DNA of 64,000 nucleotides from the NCBI GenBank assembly GCA_905221605.1, contig CAJNDS010002257.1, positions 336,422 to 400,421 of the forward strand, written 5' to 3'. The DNA is from Symbiodinium natans (taxonomy: Eukaryota > Sar > Dinophyceae > Suessiales > Symbiodiniaceae). Below the pieces are notes generated by a model. It ran no database searches. It worked only from the letters and a program-made list of their open reading frames with translations, and had not been told where the DNA came from. Positions 10,741 through 21,109 of the stretch are shown in pieces. Within the stretch, counting starts at the first letter, position 1. Each line of letters opens with the position of its first letter. The position numbers and the translations under genes were made by a program.

Positions 10741-11215
10741 ACACTTGCAAGCTTTTCTTGGCCAAGTGCAGCAATGTTAGCTTTTGCTCGCTGCACAAGC
10801 ATCGCAGTTTTAGTCGAGCTAGCTTCTCCGAAACGGGTCATGCAGCTCGTGTGGAAATAGCGGCGGTCATCTTCATCGAAGAAAATCTCATTTTCCATGT
10901 CCATCAGTGCATGGAGCATGTACTCTCTGTTCCAAAAAATGGAGCGTAATAGGCGCGATGCCTCTGCCACAGAGTCAAGATCGCCCAAGCCGAAGCTTCA
11001 AAGTGCATGAGCAAAACGCAAGCCGCTGCACAGGTTCGATTCGTAGCAATGTAGCCACACGTTCATCTCTGCATCCTCGGACATCTCCTTGCTCCAAGCC
11101 TGGAGACAAGGCTGAAATTCTATCAAAAGCAAACGCCAGACCGCTCTGAAGTTCTCCACGAAAGAACGTATTTCCGGATCAGAAAGAAGCGTGGGGTTTG
11201 TCGAAGCCACCGAAG
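10741..11215 (-). CDS. candidate minus-strand gene fragment, unknown product
   Basis: One frame runs from about 11215 to 10741, broken by a single TGA at 10998. The upstream part includes PEIRSFVENFRAVWRLLLIE and MSEDAEMNVWLHCYES. The downstream part includes ASRLLRSIFWNREYMLHALM and a DEDDRR patch. The composition is protein-like and there is no telomere repeat inside. The stop may mark a pseudogene or a small intron. Upstream (11220-11330) is only Pro/Ala simple repeat. Confidence 0.35.
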
Positions 11216-11601
11216 CGCAAGCGCGGGCGCAGGCGCCCTGCGCGGGGGCGGGCGCGGGCGCGGGCGCCGGCGCAGGCGGGGGGGGGAAAGGGGGGGAGGG
11301 GGGGCGGGGAAGGGGGGGGGGGGTGGAGGTTGTAAGGGTCCCGCCTCCAGTTGAACACCCTAAACCCCACGCCCTGCACCCCCTAAACGCTGCTGTCCAC
11401 GGGCCTCCCTCTCGCCAAGCACGAGCTCGAGCAGGGCCAGCAGCAACCACGCCAAACGCCAGCATGCGGCCATGACCTGCACCAAGGTTGCCCTAAAGAT
11501 GCAGATTTCTCTCGGCTAAGGGTTTGCGGGTTTCACCATGTAGCTAAGCCCTGAAGCCTAAACCCTAAGCCCTAAACCCTAAACCCTAAACCCTTGGCTC
11601 T

Positions 11602-12309
11602 TCAAGCGTTTTTTGAATTACGGGGGTTGAAGGGTTGAGTGTAGACTAGGTCACCTGCCTGGCCTCTTACAACACGATCCCTTGGGATGGTGAACTTCAG
11701 AACAGACCCGAAAACCCCTAAGCCCGAACCCAAAACATTGCGAGGTTCCCAGCCAGGAGCAGCCTTTATGTAACGAATATTTTGTAAAGTTGAGGGCTTA
11801 GGATTTAGGGTTTAGGGTTTAGGGATGTTGAGGTACCAAGAACAAGAGCCACAAGTTGGGTCTTCTCAGCTTATGGAGGGCCACACGGCCACAAGGCACA
11901 CACGGGAGCCTGCATTGCTGCTGCCACCAAAGTTAATGCGTTTCGGTGCGCGTGCCGGGCGGCCGCAAAACGGCTGAGAACGGCATCATACAGGGTTTAC
12001 TCTTGGGGGGGGGTTCGGGGGGGGTGGGGGGTTCGAGGGGGGTTCAGGACTTAGGGCTTAGGCTTCAGGACTTAGGGCTTAGGGCTCAAGGCTTACGGGG
12101 TTGAGGAAGCCCTTGCCACTGGGCAGTCTGCAGAACGAAATGCCAAGAAGCCCCCGGAAAGCCCAGTCCAAACCTGCCATGCATCTAGGGGTCAACATGT
12201 AGCGCTCCCAACATGTGCCCTTGATTTCCGCGCAATCCTTATATACCTCTTGTACACTTGTATATCGGGAGTTCATACGACAAATCTGAGAGTACAAGCA
12301 CCAAACCAT
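11602..12309 (-). CDS. candidate complete three-exon gene, unknown product
   Basis: Exon 1 (12097-12309) starts with ATG and ends at CCC|GTAAGC; it includes KGTCWERYMLTPRCMAGLDW. Exon 2 (11904-11973) follows TTCTCAG and ends at C|GTGTGT; it includes KRINFGGSSNAGS. Exon 3 (11602-11717) follows GGCTTAG, includes LKFTIPRDRVVRGQAGDLVY and ends at TGA. Phases are 0/0 and 1/1, giving 132 residues. Both introns (123 and 186 bases) are GT-AG and contain TTTAGGG-type repeat. No family recognised. Alternative: chance joining of open islands. Confidence 0.42.
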
Positions 12310-12439
12310 CGAGTCTCATGTTTGACGTCAGTGCACGTCTCAGAGGAGAGTTCAGGCTCTTACATTTACGGGTCCAAGTCTTTTCGAATCTGAACCTCTT
12401 TGGCCAGTTCGGAGGTTTGCGCCGATAGCTCACGGGATT

Positions 12440-12960
12440 AAAGCTTGTGCGTCAAGCACCGAGGCACAGCAGCCTTGGCCATCACCTTGAAGTATCTATC
12501 TCTGTCTGCTATCGCTCGTTGTCCTGTCCGAACCCATCTGTCTAGGCCTTTCCAACCAACCTCTTCTATCACTGTCTCTGCAACTCAAGACGTCTAGCAA
12601 TATACACCCACCTCTTCATCTATCACCTCCTCATCTATGACCCCAAACTCGAAACCCCCAAGTCAAACAACGATATACAAACCCTACCCACATTCACCCT
12701 GTAACCCCAAACCCTACACCCCCAAACCCTACCCTAAACCCTAAACCCGAAACCCGAAACCCTATACCCTAAACCCGAAACCCCCCCCCCCCCAACTCTT
12801 GAACTCCCAGAGCCTTTGCCTGGCTTTGCCTGGCTTGCTGCCTCAAGCAAAGACGCTCGTGAAGTGCAAGCCCGGGTGGCACCTTCGGTGCTTTTTAGGC
12901 CTTGCACGGCCGACACTGGAGCTCGGCAGCCTGCGCCCTTATCCCTAAACCCTAAACCCT
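12440..12960. other. pyrimidine-rich spacer, CCCTAAA-like repeats, one ambiguous island
   Basis: 12480-12650 is rich in short TCTATC-like motifs with no long frame. 12650-12795 is degenerate CCCTAAA with a C run. The island 12800-12930 is open on both strands (plus frame LPGFAWLAASSKDAREVQAR), so its strand cannot be assigned. Confidence 0.5.
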
Positions 12961-13104
12961 GTCAAGAAACCCTAAACCCGAAACCCCAACCCTAAACCCC
13001 ACACCCTCATAAGCTCCCTTACGCTTTGGAGTTTTAGGGTTTAGGGCTTCGCACTTTGGGTTAGAAGGCTCTAGGCCAAACGGTAGGCTTAAGGCATTTA
13101 GGGG

Positions 13105-13172
13105 TCCAGGGCTCCCTTGCTCCGGGCGCAAGACCTCCGGCAGGCATTCCTGTGTTGCCCGCATGCTTTCCC
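13105..13172 (-). CDS. candidate minus-strand exon
   Basis: After GTGTGCAG the frame reads RESMRATQECLPEVLRPEQG before merging into CCCTAAA-type repeat. Single-island evidence; product unknown. Confidence 0.2.
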
Positions 13173-13199
13173 TGCACACCCCTCATGAACTAGCGCCTC

Positions 13200-13820
13200 A
13201 CCCAACCCAAACCTACCCAACCCTGACTTCTAAGCATCTTCTGGGGGGGGTTCCTGCAAGTTCCTGCCTCTGCGAAGCCGCAGCGTCGGAAACCATGAGT
13301 TACTTCGCGGTGCCCAGTTGCCCCCTTTTTGCTCAGTAGGAACCGAACCATCAACAAAACCTTGCAAAGAGGGTTTTGCTGGGCGCCCTAGCCATTTAAA
13401 ACTGTCTGCAAACGATGTCGCGCAGGCTTTCTAAAACGCCTATTTGGCAGACCCGGATCACTCGGGGCTTCTTGCGCTTCGCACCTCCAGCTGGCTAGGG
13501 CTAAACCCTCAACCCTAAACGGTTTAGGATTCTCAGGGGTTTGGGCCCAAATCCCCTAAACTCTAAAGCCCTCCTGCAAGCGCGCCCCACGTTCATGCTT
13601 CGACGGGACTGTCTGGGCTCTTGATGAAGCACTGAGAAAGGGGAGGGAGGTTCCCGAACCTTAACCCTAGGCCCTAGGACGCTACCAAACCCACACTAGG
13701 CGGTGAAAACTTGTGCCTTTTGGGATTTCTGCCAAAGCCACAACAAAGGTTCAAGGATGCTTCCAAATCCCTCAAATCCGCAGAGCCTCACAGGGACCGA
13801 ACGGTTGTAAGGCTGTTGGT
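13200..13820. other. unique islands with weak coding signal
   Basis: There is little telomere repeat. A plus-strand frame near 13585-13662 reads SCFDGTVWALDEALRKGREV and stops. Otherwise no clear feature. Confidence 0.3.
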
Positions 13821-13825
13821 GGTTT

Positions 13826-13921
13826 GGTGTTTAGGGTTTAGGGTTCAGGGTTCAGGGTTTAGGGTTTAGGGTTTAGGGTTTAGGGTTTTGGGTTTAGGGT
13901 CTTGGGTTTTGGGTTTAGGGT
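13826..13921 (+). repeat. TTTAGGG array
   Basis: About 13 units with TTCAGGG, TTTTGGG and TCTTGGG variants. Confidence 0.9.
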
Positions 13922-13935
13922 GTATACGGCTCCAG

Positions 13936-13999
13936 CTCAACCCGAAAAGCCACGGCCGATCTAGCAGCAACTCTGCACGATGAGGGCGTCAGATCCCTG
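13936..13999 (+). CDS. candidate internal exon
   Basis: Between TCCAG and CTG|GTTTTA, 64 bases code for STRKATADLAATLHDEGVRS. The preceding TTTAGGG array would be its intron. Product unknown. Confidence 0.27.
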
Positions 14000-14115
14000 G
14001 TTTTATGCCCTTTGCCCCATGCTCTGCCCTTAATTTTAGATCTTGAACTTTATGTCCTGAAACCCGAAACTTTGTACCTCCTCAAACCATATTAAGTTCT
14101 ACAGCCTGACTCATA

Positions 14116-14208
14116 AACCCTAACCCTAAGCCCTAAACCCTAAACCCTAAACCCTAACCCTAAACCCTAAACCCTAAACCCTAAACCCTAAACCCTAAAC
14201 CCTAAACC
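14116..14208 (-). repeat. CCCTAAA array
   Basis: About 13 CCCTAAA units, opposite in orientation to the array 200 bases to the left. Confidence 0.95.
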
Positions 14209-14240
14209 CCCTTATGGTAGGCCTGGACCGCACCTCCGCT

Positions 14241-14486
14241 TCACGCTTCGCTGTTTTCATTGGAAGTCGAGGTTGAGGCACTGGGACCTGACGCCAGGGT
14301 TTTAGGAAGGTTTACTCTACCTTGGAGTAGACCTTGAAAAAAAATAAAACATATAAAGTAGCCATAATAGGAACCCAGAACCAACCAAAGCCCAGTTGAA
14401 AAGAGTAGGTGAGCAGAGAGAAACAGGCACACTTCTTTGCGTAACGGTATAAGAGAGACGTTCACAAGAGGGAACGCGGGTACCAC
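14241..14486 (-). CDS. candidate short membrane-type ORF
   Basis: An 81-codon minus-strand frame starting with ATG. Residues 27-50 form one hydrophobic stretch (STGLWLVLGSYYGYFICFIF) suitable for a membrane span, and a Ser/Thr-rich tail ends at TGA. No family recognised. Confidence 0.28.
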   Translation of the reverse strand: MVPAFPLVNVSLIPLRKEVCLFLSAHLLFSTGLWLVLGSYYGYFICFIFFQGLLQGRVNLPKTLASGPSASTSTSNENSEA

Positions 14487-14599
14487 CAGTCTGGGGTTTA
14501 CGGGTTAGGATTTGGCTCCTACAATTTTGTCTAACTCTGACCTTTTGGGGATTTCAGGCGTCATCAGAACAGGGAGCCGAATTGGGGGCAAAGTGCTGA

Positions 14600-15287
14600 G
14601 GTGCCTTCGCAGACCCCAAGGTGCACCCAAGAGTTCCTATGAACTGCCAGCACTACGGCGCACTCTTCTGGGGGGGCTCTACGTTCGAGATCCTCAAGGG
14701 TGGTAGAGTAAGCCCAAAGCACGCAAAAATAGAAACAAAAAACACCCATTGTCCATCCAGAGGCGGAGCAGTTCGGTCCAGCTGCGTCCATCCTGGACGG
14801 GCAGAGACTGGGGGTTGCGGTTTAGGCTTAGGGTTTAGGGCTTGGCGCCGACCATCAACCCAAAAGAAGGCCTAAAATGAGGTTCATTCAAGGGGATTCT
14901 GGGGAGAAAGCGGGGGACCCAGACGCTGCCTCGATGTTTAAGATGTTGGGAGGGGCGCATAAAACAACAGAGGTCAAAGGTGCGAGGGTAGAAACGCGAA
15001 CTTGTGAGCACAGCTACGCGCGTGCGACATGGCCTGGCAATGCATCCTGAGTCTGGCGTATTGAGGCCCTCAACCCTCAACCCTCAACCCTAAACCCTAA
15101 ACCCTAAGACTCAGATGTGGGACCGAATAGCGGACCTGGATTTATGGATCTCTTCAAAAAGGCTTTCGTCTGCCAAGCCTGTGACGTCAAGTCCGATTTG
15201 GGGAGCGCCAGCAATCTCACCATTGCCTCAGCTGTTGTTGGAACCTCTTTAAACCGGGACAAAAACCTGTTCTTAGAATCGGTTTAG
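14600..15287 (+). CDS. candidate three-exon gene, unknown product
   Basis: Exon 1 (14600-14702, includes [20 protein letters not shown]) ends at G|GTAGAG. Exon 2 (14839-15003, includes [20 protein letters not shown]) starts at TTTAG|GG and ends at T|GTGAGC. Exon 3 (15115-15287, includes [20 protein letters not shown]) starts after CTCAG and ends at TAG. Phases are 1/1 and 1/1, giving 146 codons without a stop. The introns (136 and 111 bases) contain TTTAGGG or CCCTAAA repeat, and the first acceptor is itself part of a TTTAGGG unit. The true 5-prime end is not seen. Confidence 0.45.
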
Positions 15288-15491
15288 AGAGGGACAAAAA
15301 GTGGTCCCTCACTAAGAAGAACCGAGTAAAAATAGCAAATACTTTCAAGGTCCAGCTACTGACCCGGACGTACTCGGGGCACCAATTGTCATTGGTGCAA
15401 ATACCACCGCCGATGCAACGGTTCATTTGATGGAGACACACCCGCGTTGGACGAATCCGCTCCGAGGATTGATACCTTTCCATGGCAGGCT

Positions 15492-15730
15492 CATAGATAT
15501 AGATATATAGATATATAGATATATAGATATATAGATATATAGATATATAGATATATAGATATATAGATATATAGATATATAGATATATAGATATATAGAT
15601 ATATAGATATATAGATATATAGATACATCGATATATAGATATATAGATATATAGATATATAGATATATAGATATATAGATATATAGATATATAGATATAT
15701 AGATATATAGATATATAGATATATAGATAT
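15492..15730 (+). repeat. (AGATATAT)n microsatellite
   Basis: About 30 copies of an 8-bp AGATATAT unit with one CATCG interruption at 15627. The long minus-strand YIYISIYL frames across it are repeat artefacts. Confidence 0.97.
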
Positions 15731-15830
15731 GCCAAAATAGAACGGCGTGATCTTCAGACCATGCCCAACCCCAAAAGCTGCATGTACCCATGCAGCAGAC
15801 AGCTGCTAGACCAAAAAAGGGCGATCTAGT

Positions 15831-15918
15831 TGTTTAGGGTTTAGGGTTTAGGGTTTAGGGTTTAGGGTTTAGGGTTTAGGGTTTAGGGTTTAGGGTTTAG
15901 GGTTTAGGGTTGAGGGTT
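15831..15918 (+). repeat. TTTAGGG array
   Basis: About 12 near-perfect TTTAGGG units. Confidence 0.95.
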
Positions 15919-16075
15919 CATTTCCCTGGAAAGGGACGGACCCTGTGGGAGAAGCAATGCCGAAAGATGCGAGGCGCCTGTAGTCCTGCACCGAGTTTTG
16001 CCTGAAATCATCGAAATTCCTCGATGAAGCGGAGGCATCCAAACAGATGTCTAAGGTCAAGCCGAAACTCATGAA
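15918..16075 (-). CDS. candidate minus-strand exon
   Basis: After TGTTCAG the frame begins FMSFGLTLDICLDASASS and continues through NFDDFRQNSVQDYRRLASFG for about 50 codons into the TTTAGGG array. There are possible donors near GG|GTCCGT. Product unknown. Confidence 0.3.
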
Positions 16076-16333
16076 CTGAACAACCCTAAAACCTAAACCG
16101 TAAACCGTAAACCCAAAACCCTGAACCCTAAACCCTAAACTCTCAACCCTAAACCCTAAACCATCAGCCCAAGGCCAATTCTGGAGAGCTTGGCGGCGGC
16201 ACGGGGTTGGACATGAGAGCTTATGGTTAAGGGTTCAGACTGCAGGGTTTAGGGTTTAGGGTTTAGGGGTGTATGCGCAGGCGGCGTGTTGGATGGGAAA
16301 AGGAGGTGAAAACCCCTCTTTCCCCAAAACGCG

Positions 16334-16640
16334 AGGGGGGGGGGGGTAGGGGGGGGTACCCGGGTAGCTTTCCCCATGGAGGGCCAGGCCACCCACACCG
16401 CATAAACTCACGGAGCATAGGCGGTTTCGCACAGGACATAGGGGTTCTTTGGGAAAAAACCCACCCCCCCCCCCCTGTTTCCCCCCTACTACTACCCCCC
16501 ACCTGCCCCCCCCCACCCCCCCCCCTACCCCCCCTCCCCCCCCTTCTAACCCCCCCCCCTCCCTACCCCCCCTACCCCGCCCTTCCCGGTTTGCTGGGCT
16601 TGGCAACAGAATTGATGCTGCCCTGACCTACCCCCCCCCC
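16334..16640. repeat. G-rich then C-rich low-complexity tracts
   Basis: G runs at 16334-16358 and long C-rich DNA at 16460-16580 and 16630-16640. The C-rich stretch ends at the acceptor-like TTTCACAG of the next island, so it could act as an extreme pyrimidine tract. Confidence 0.85.
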
Positions 16641-16652
16641 AACGTTTCACAG

Positions 16653-16795
16653 AGGCTCAAGCAAATCAACTTTTAGCATCCTTTGAGCTGACGAGCGCGC
16701 TTAAACCTTTCAACTATGCTCCAGCAGGGGTCGGCGGCTTGAGCCAGAGGCTCTTAAATAAATTCACGGCCTCTCTTGCAGCCCAACGCACATAG
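16653..16795 (+). CDS. candidate terminal exon
   Basis: After the C-rich tract and TTTCACAG, 46 codons run to TAG, including AQANQLLASFELTSALKPFN and GGLSQRLLNKFTASLAAQ. Product unknown. Confidence 0.37.
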
Positions 16796-16899
16796 CGCCA
16801 CCTATGCTACAACATCGTCTCAGGCGCTAAACCCTGAACCTCCTAAAACCTACACAATAGAACTCACTAAACCGAAACCCTAAACTAAACTCAAAAACA

Positions 16900-17120
16900 A
16901 GTTTCTGTGTGTCCATCGTCTGGTTCGAGTTCGTGACCGCATCCCCATCTTCATTCACGCCATCCACAGCCGCCTGGCTTTGAGGTTTGGTTAATATAGT
17001 CTGAACCCCAAACCTTCAAACCTTAAGCAGAGATAATCCCTAAAGCGCAGGCCCTGACAGCCCTGATGTTGAAAACACTCAGCGTTGACATCCAGAACTG
17101 CTTCCACAGCTCTAAACCCT
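16900..17120 (-). CDS. two candidate minus-strand exons
   Basis: 17044-17117 reads LWKQFWMSTLSVFNIRAVRA after TTTAGAG. 16904-16974 reads AAVDGVNEDGDAVTNSNQTM after GCCAG with a possible GTTTTT donor. The plus strand is also open across the second. Phase between the two is unresolved. Confidence 0.25.
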
Positions 17121-17173
17121 GAAACTCGGGTTTCCATGTGTTCTCATGGACCCGGGGAGCATCCCGGCTGGAG

Positions 17174-17484
17174 AGTTTAGGGTTTAGGGTTTAGGGTTAG
17201 GGTTTAGGGTTTAGGGTTTAGGGTTTAGGGTTTAGGGTTTAGGGTTTAGGGTTTAGGGTTTAGGGTTTAGGGTTTAGGGTTTAGGGTTTAGGGTTTAGGG
17301 TTTAGGGTTTAGGGTTTAGGGTTTAGGGTTTAGGGTTTAGGGGTTTAGGGTTTAGGGTTTAGGGTTTAGGGTTTAGGGTTTAGGGTTTAGGGTTTAGGGT
17401 TTAGGGTTTAGGGTTTAGGGTTTAGGGTTTAGGGTTTAGGGTTTAGGGTTTAGGGTTTAGGGTTTAGGGTTTAGGGTTTAGGGA
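17174..17484 (+). repeat. longest TTTAGGG array of the window
   Basis: About 44 units in 310 bases, with two one-base slips (TTAGGG near 17200, TTTAGGGG near 17340). A CCCTAAA array 450 bases away (17938) faces it. Confidence 0.97.
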
Positions 17485-17572
17485 TGTTTTGGGTTTTGTG
17501 CCGAATTTTTTGCTCGCGTTGAGATCCCTTGTGATGTCAAGCCTCAAGTGACCTATGTTCGACTGCTGAGTA

Positions 17573-17772
17573 CTTGCATAGTAGAATAGTATAATTGTAC
17601 AATAGTATAATAGTATAATAGTATAATAGTACAATAGTATAATAGTATAATAGTATAATATTATAATAGAAAAATAGTAGTATAATAGAACAATATAATA
17701 GTATAATAGTATAATAGAAAAATAGTATAAAAGTATAATAATAGAATAATAGTATAATAGTATAATAGAAAA
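17573..17772 (+). repeat. (AGTATAAT)n microsatellite
   Basis: Imperfect 8-bp AGTATAAT repeat, about 24 copies, with AGAAAAAT variants. Confidence 0.95.
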
Positions 17773-17937
17773 AAGAAGAACAACACGGCGGACATGTTTA
17801 TACTACATTCCGTTACATTCCCATATTGATTCGTTGCATCTCGCGCATCAGACTAACGTAGTAGGTACATAGAAGGAATACGGCGCCAGGATCCTTTTTT
17901 TTCACCCTACTATGTACAAGAGTCCGTCGCAGAATGG

Positions 17938-18034
17938 CCTAAACCCTAAACCCTAAACCCTAAACCCTAAACCCTAAACCCTAAACCCTAAACCCTAAAC
18001 CCTAAACCCTAAACCCTAAACCCTAAACCCTAAA
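17938..18034 (-). repeat. CCCTAAA array
   Basis: About 14 perfect CCCTAAA units. Confidence 0.97.
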
Positions 18035-18044
18035 CCACTGTTAG

Positions 18045-18161
18045 TATAACGGGGGGAACCTCCCAAGGTATAGGTTTGAGATCCCGGACTGCGACCTAGC
18101 CCTAAACGACCCGAAGTCCATATCCCAATCACGATACACATTTTACTCCCCGCCCTCCTAG
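18045..18161 (+). CDS. candidate terminal exon
   Basis: Directly after the CCCTAAA array and TGTTAG, 38 codons run to TAG, including LPRYRFEIPDCDLALNDPKS. The adjacent array would be the intron. Product unknown. Confidence 0.33.
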   Translation, partial: YNGGNLPRYRFEIPDCDLALNDPKSISQSRYTFYSPPS

Positions 18162-18298
18162 GGTTTAGGGTTTAGGGCTTAGGGCTTCGGGTTTAGGGTT
18201 TAGGGTTTATAGAAATTGTATAGGGTTTGTGTCCGGAGTTTTGTCGGTTGTGTTTTTTTTTGGGGGGGTTAAGTTTAAGAAAGTGTTGCCGAGTTTTG

Positions 18299-18321
18299 CG
18301 GGGGGGGGGGGGGGGGGGGTG
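18299..18321 (+). repeat. poly-G tract
   Basis: About 20 G residues in a row. Confidence 0.95.
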
Positions 18322-18476
18322 AGGGGGTGCCGGGTTTTGTTTTTTCATCTTGCTGCAATCTTGCCATCTTCGCTTTGTGGGGTTTTGGAATTGTAGAGGG
18401 GTTGTGCGGAGTTTTGAGGAGTGTTGAATCTTGCCAACTTCATTTGGGAGGTTCTGTCGGCTTTTTCCCTCTTCAG

Positions 18477-18539
18477 GGTCTGTTCTTGTGCCCTGTGGAG
18501 GATGAAGGATTATTGCACGAGCTGCTCGTACTGAAACGC
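18477..18539 (+). CDS. candidate internal exon
   Basis: TTTTTCCCTCTTCAG is a strong acceptor. Twenty-one codons (GLFLCPVEDEGLLHELLVLK then R) end at CGC|GTACAA. It is phase 0 at both ends. Product unknown. Confidence 0.33.
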
Positions 18540-18648
18540 GTACAATTTCTATTTATCCTGGCCTTGCGGGTTTAGGGTTTAGGGTTTAGCGTTTGGGGCC
18601 ACCCCCCCCCCCCAACCCCCTCTCGCCATGCCCAAGCAGCCCATATTG

Positions 18649-18742
18649 GGGCCGTGTTTTGGGGTGGTTCAGACCAAGGGCTATTATTGTATAATTACAA
18701 AGGGACCCTAAGGGAATACTTATTCCGACCCCTATATTAGAC
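18649..18742 (-). mobile_element. family B inverted-repeat element (introner-like), diverged
   Basis: Minus-strand start GTCTAATATAGGGGTCGG, then AATAAGTATTCCCTTAGGG, matches the family seen at 24953 and 37417. The other end is diverged and no AG end is clear. Confidence 0.5.
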
Positions 18743-18850
18743 AACGAGAGTCTGGCCTGGACCTTCACCCTGACTCTAACGCCTAAGCCCTTCTTGATAA
18801 AGGGTATCTTTTTGGTGTTAGCTTCTAAACGGGTCCCGGGGGTACCACTC

Positions 18851-18998
18851 ACCCTAAACCCTAAACCCTAAACCCTAAACCCTAAACCCTAAGCCCTAAA
18901 CCAAGGACCGCCTGGCCTCGACCCATACGTCCGACCCACACCCGGCGGTGTTCTCCGTCTTGATCGTGAGAATGAAGGTCTGCGCTAAAGTGGCATCC
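18851..18998 (+). CDS. CCCTAAA block followed by a candidate exon
   Basis: CCCTAAA units occupy 18851-18901. From about 18903 a plus frame reads KDRLASTHTSDPHPAVFSVL and ends at TGA (18998). Single-island evidence. Confidence 0.25.
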
Positions 18999-19014
18999 TG
19001 ACCTTCCGCACACT

Positions 19015-19490
19015 TGGTTTAGGGTTTAGGGTTTAGGAGGGTTTAGGGTTTAGGGTTTAGGTTTAGGGTTTAGGGTTTATGGTTTAGGGTTTAGGGTTTA
19101 GGGTTTAGGGTTTAGGGTTTAGGGTTCAGGGTTTAGGGTTTAGGGTTTAGGGTTTAGGGTTTAGGGCTTAGGGTTTAGGGTTTAGGGTTTAGGGTTTGGG
19201 TGTAGGGTTTAGGGCTTAGGGTTTAGGGTTTAGGGTTTAGGATTTAGGGTTAGGGTTTGGGGTTGAGGCTTTATGGTTTCGGGTTTAGGGTTAAGGGTTT
19301 AGGGTTTAGGGTTTAGGGTTTAGGGTTTAGGGTTAGGGTTTAGGATTCAGGGTTTAGGGTTTAGGGTTTAGGGTTGAGAGTTTAGGGTTCAGGGTTTAGG
19401 GTTTTTAGGGTCTTGGAGTGTAGGGTGAAGGTTTAGAGTTTATGTCGGCTTAGGGGGGGGTTTTGAGGGTTTAGGGTTCAGGGTTTGCCC
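19015..19490 (+). repeat. degenerate TTTAGGG block
   Basis: About 475 bases of TTTAGGG units with many variants (TTAGGG, TTCAGGG, TTTGGGTG, GATTTAGGG). It is older and more mutated than the array at 17174. Confidence 0.9.
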
Positions 19491-19562
19491 GGCCTGACGC
19501 GCGGCTGCTTGTTGCCCGTCCAACCCACCCAATGTTCATTGCACCCACACTTTCTCTCGGGG
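19479..19562 (+). CDS. candidate exon after telomere block
   Basis: TTCAG|GG acceptor formed by a repeat unit, then FARPDARLLVARPTHPMFIA and onward to CGC|GTACAG, the same donor form as at 18539. Product unknown. Confidence 0.25.
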
Positions 19563-19817
19563 CAAAGAGCCGCGTACAGTGGGGGGGAGGAGGGGAGTAA
19601 CCCTAAACCCTAAATCCTAAACCCTAAACAACCCTACCCAACTGGCGTGTATATTAAGTCGGAGGCAACTTAAGCTGAGGACCGTATTTTGCCATGATGA
19701 ACGGGCATGGACTAAGGGAACAGCCCTGTCGTAAATCTGTGTGCCCTTTAGCCCGGCTGTGCTTTCCAAACTGTCCTTGAGTATAGAAGAAAAGACCCCT
19801 GATGACCGCTATAGCTA

Positions 19818-20035
19818 TGTATATATATATATATATATTTATTTATTTATATTTATATTTATATTTATATTTATATTTATACTTATACTTATACTTATAT
19901 TTATATTTATATTTATATTTATATTTATATTTATATATTCATTTAAGTATTTATATTTATTTATAGATTTATATTTATATTTATATTTGTATTTATATTT
20001 ATATTTATATTTATACTTATATGTATTAAGTATTT
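19818..20035 (+). repeat. (TA)n and (TTTATA)n microsatellite
   Basis: TATA run then a 6-bp TTTATA repeat with TTTACT-type variants. The IFIFIF frame across it is an artefact. Confidence 0.95.
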
Positions 20036-20318
20036 GTTTATACGTTTTTTATTTGTGTGTGCATATATCTATAAAACCATACATGTTTTTATACTTTGAT
20101 TGGCGGTGTACCCCAAGTCGTCAAGCGCTAGAGGCATAAACTCGTGATCCACTTATCAAACGCCATGCACCAGTCGAGGAACAGGGTTGGTACCGTGAGC
20201 CAAATCCTACAAACGACGCAGTATAAACAATTAAACAATGGTTGACGCGTGGAACGATTCGCCGAGATGTGGATGCAGTGAGTTTTTGGGTTTAAGGTTA
20301 CGGCCTACTAGAATAAAG

Positions 20319-20440
20319 TGCTGTGGCCCCCGAACACCCCTCAACACTGATGCAGCTGCGTTGCAGCAAGTACCGCCGTCTGCTTCCACAGTACAAAGTC
20401 CGGACTGGCCTGGGTGGATTCAAATTTATCCCTAAACCCT
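20319..20440 (+). CDS. candidate exon
   Basis: After ATAAAG a frame of 38 codons includes LMQLRCSKYRRLLPQYKVRT and enters CCCTAAA-like repeat. Two other frames are partly open. Product unknown. Confidence 0.25.
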
Positions 20441-20889
20441 GAACTCCAAATCCCCAACACTGCAAAAGCACTGAACCCAAAACGGGGAACCCTAAACCGC
20501 TGCCAAGGAAACCAACTCCCCGGACAAAGGGCACAACTTGCACGATCCGCTGTCCCTTCCCAAGGCTTCACATCTTACTGGCGTTTACAAGGCAAGTGGG
20601 GGATCAGCTATGCCCCCCTATACAACCCCTCAAGGGACTGTAAAGGGCACCTCGAGTTATGAGAAACAGTGAACCAGGGAAAGCCGTAAGCATCCCGCAG
20701 GAATAGAAGACGCCCGTACGATTCGGACAGTTGAGTCAGCGAGCCCATGGATTAGGACAGAGCACCAACCCGGTTCTAGGGTACAGGGCAATGTCCCTCT
20801 TAAGTTAGGGGTCGAAGGTCTCGGGGTCTAGGGTTGGGTTTAGGATTCAGGGTGTGGGGTTTAGGGTTTGGGGTTTAGGGTTTGGGGTT

Positions 20890-21001
20890 TAGGGGACGTT
20901 CTAAGGCTTTCTCTTCCTGGGCACACTTGGCAAGCGCGGCGGCCGCTTTGGCTTTGGCATTGGGCCCGACAGCAGAGCAGTCGAAGGAGGAGCACTTGGC
21001 C
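20890..21001 (-). CDS. candidate exon, Ala/Lys/Cys-rich
   Basis: After GCCGGCAG|G the minus frame reads AKCSSFDCSAVGPNAKAKAA then LAKCAQEEKALE. Three regularly spaced Cys residues. Other frames are also open, so uncertain. Confidence 0.25.
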
Positions 21002-21109
21002 CTGCCGGCACAGGCGATAAATACACAATATGTTCATGTGCGGGGTTTCCGACATTGGGGATACCCCTTATTGTAAGGGAATCCTACTATTTGGGCACGG
21101 GCAATAAAT

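Noticed and set aside
15217-15791. Tyr/Ile repeat ORFs of 122-172 codons
   Set aside because: Translations of the AGATATAT microsatellite.
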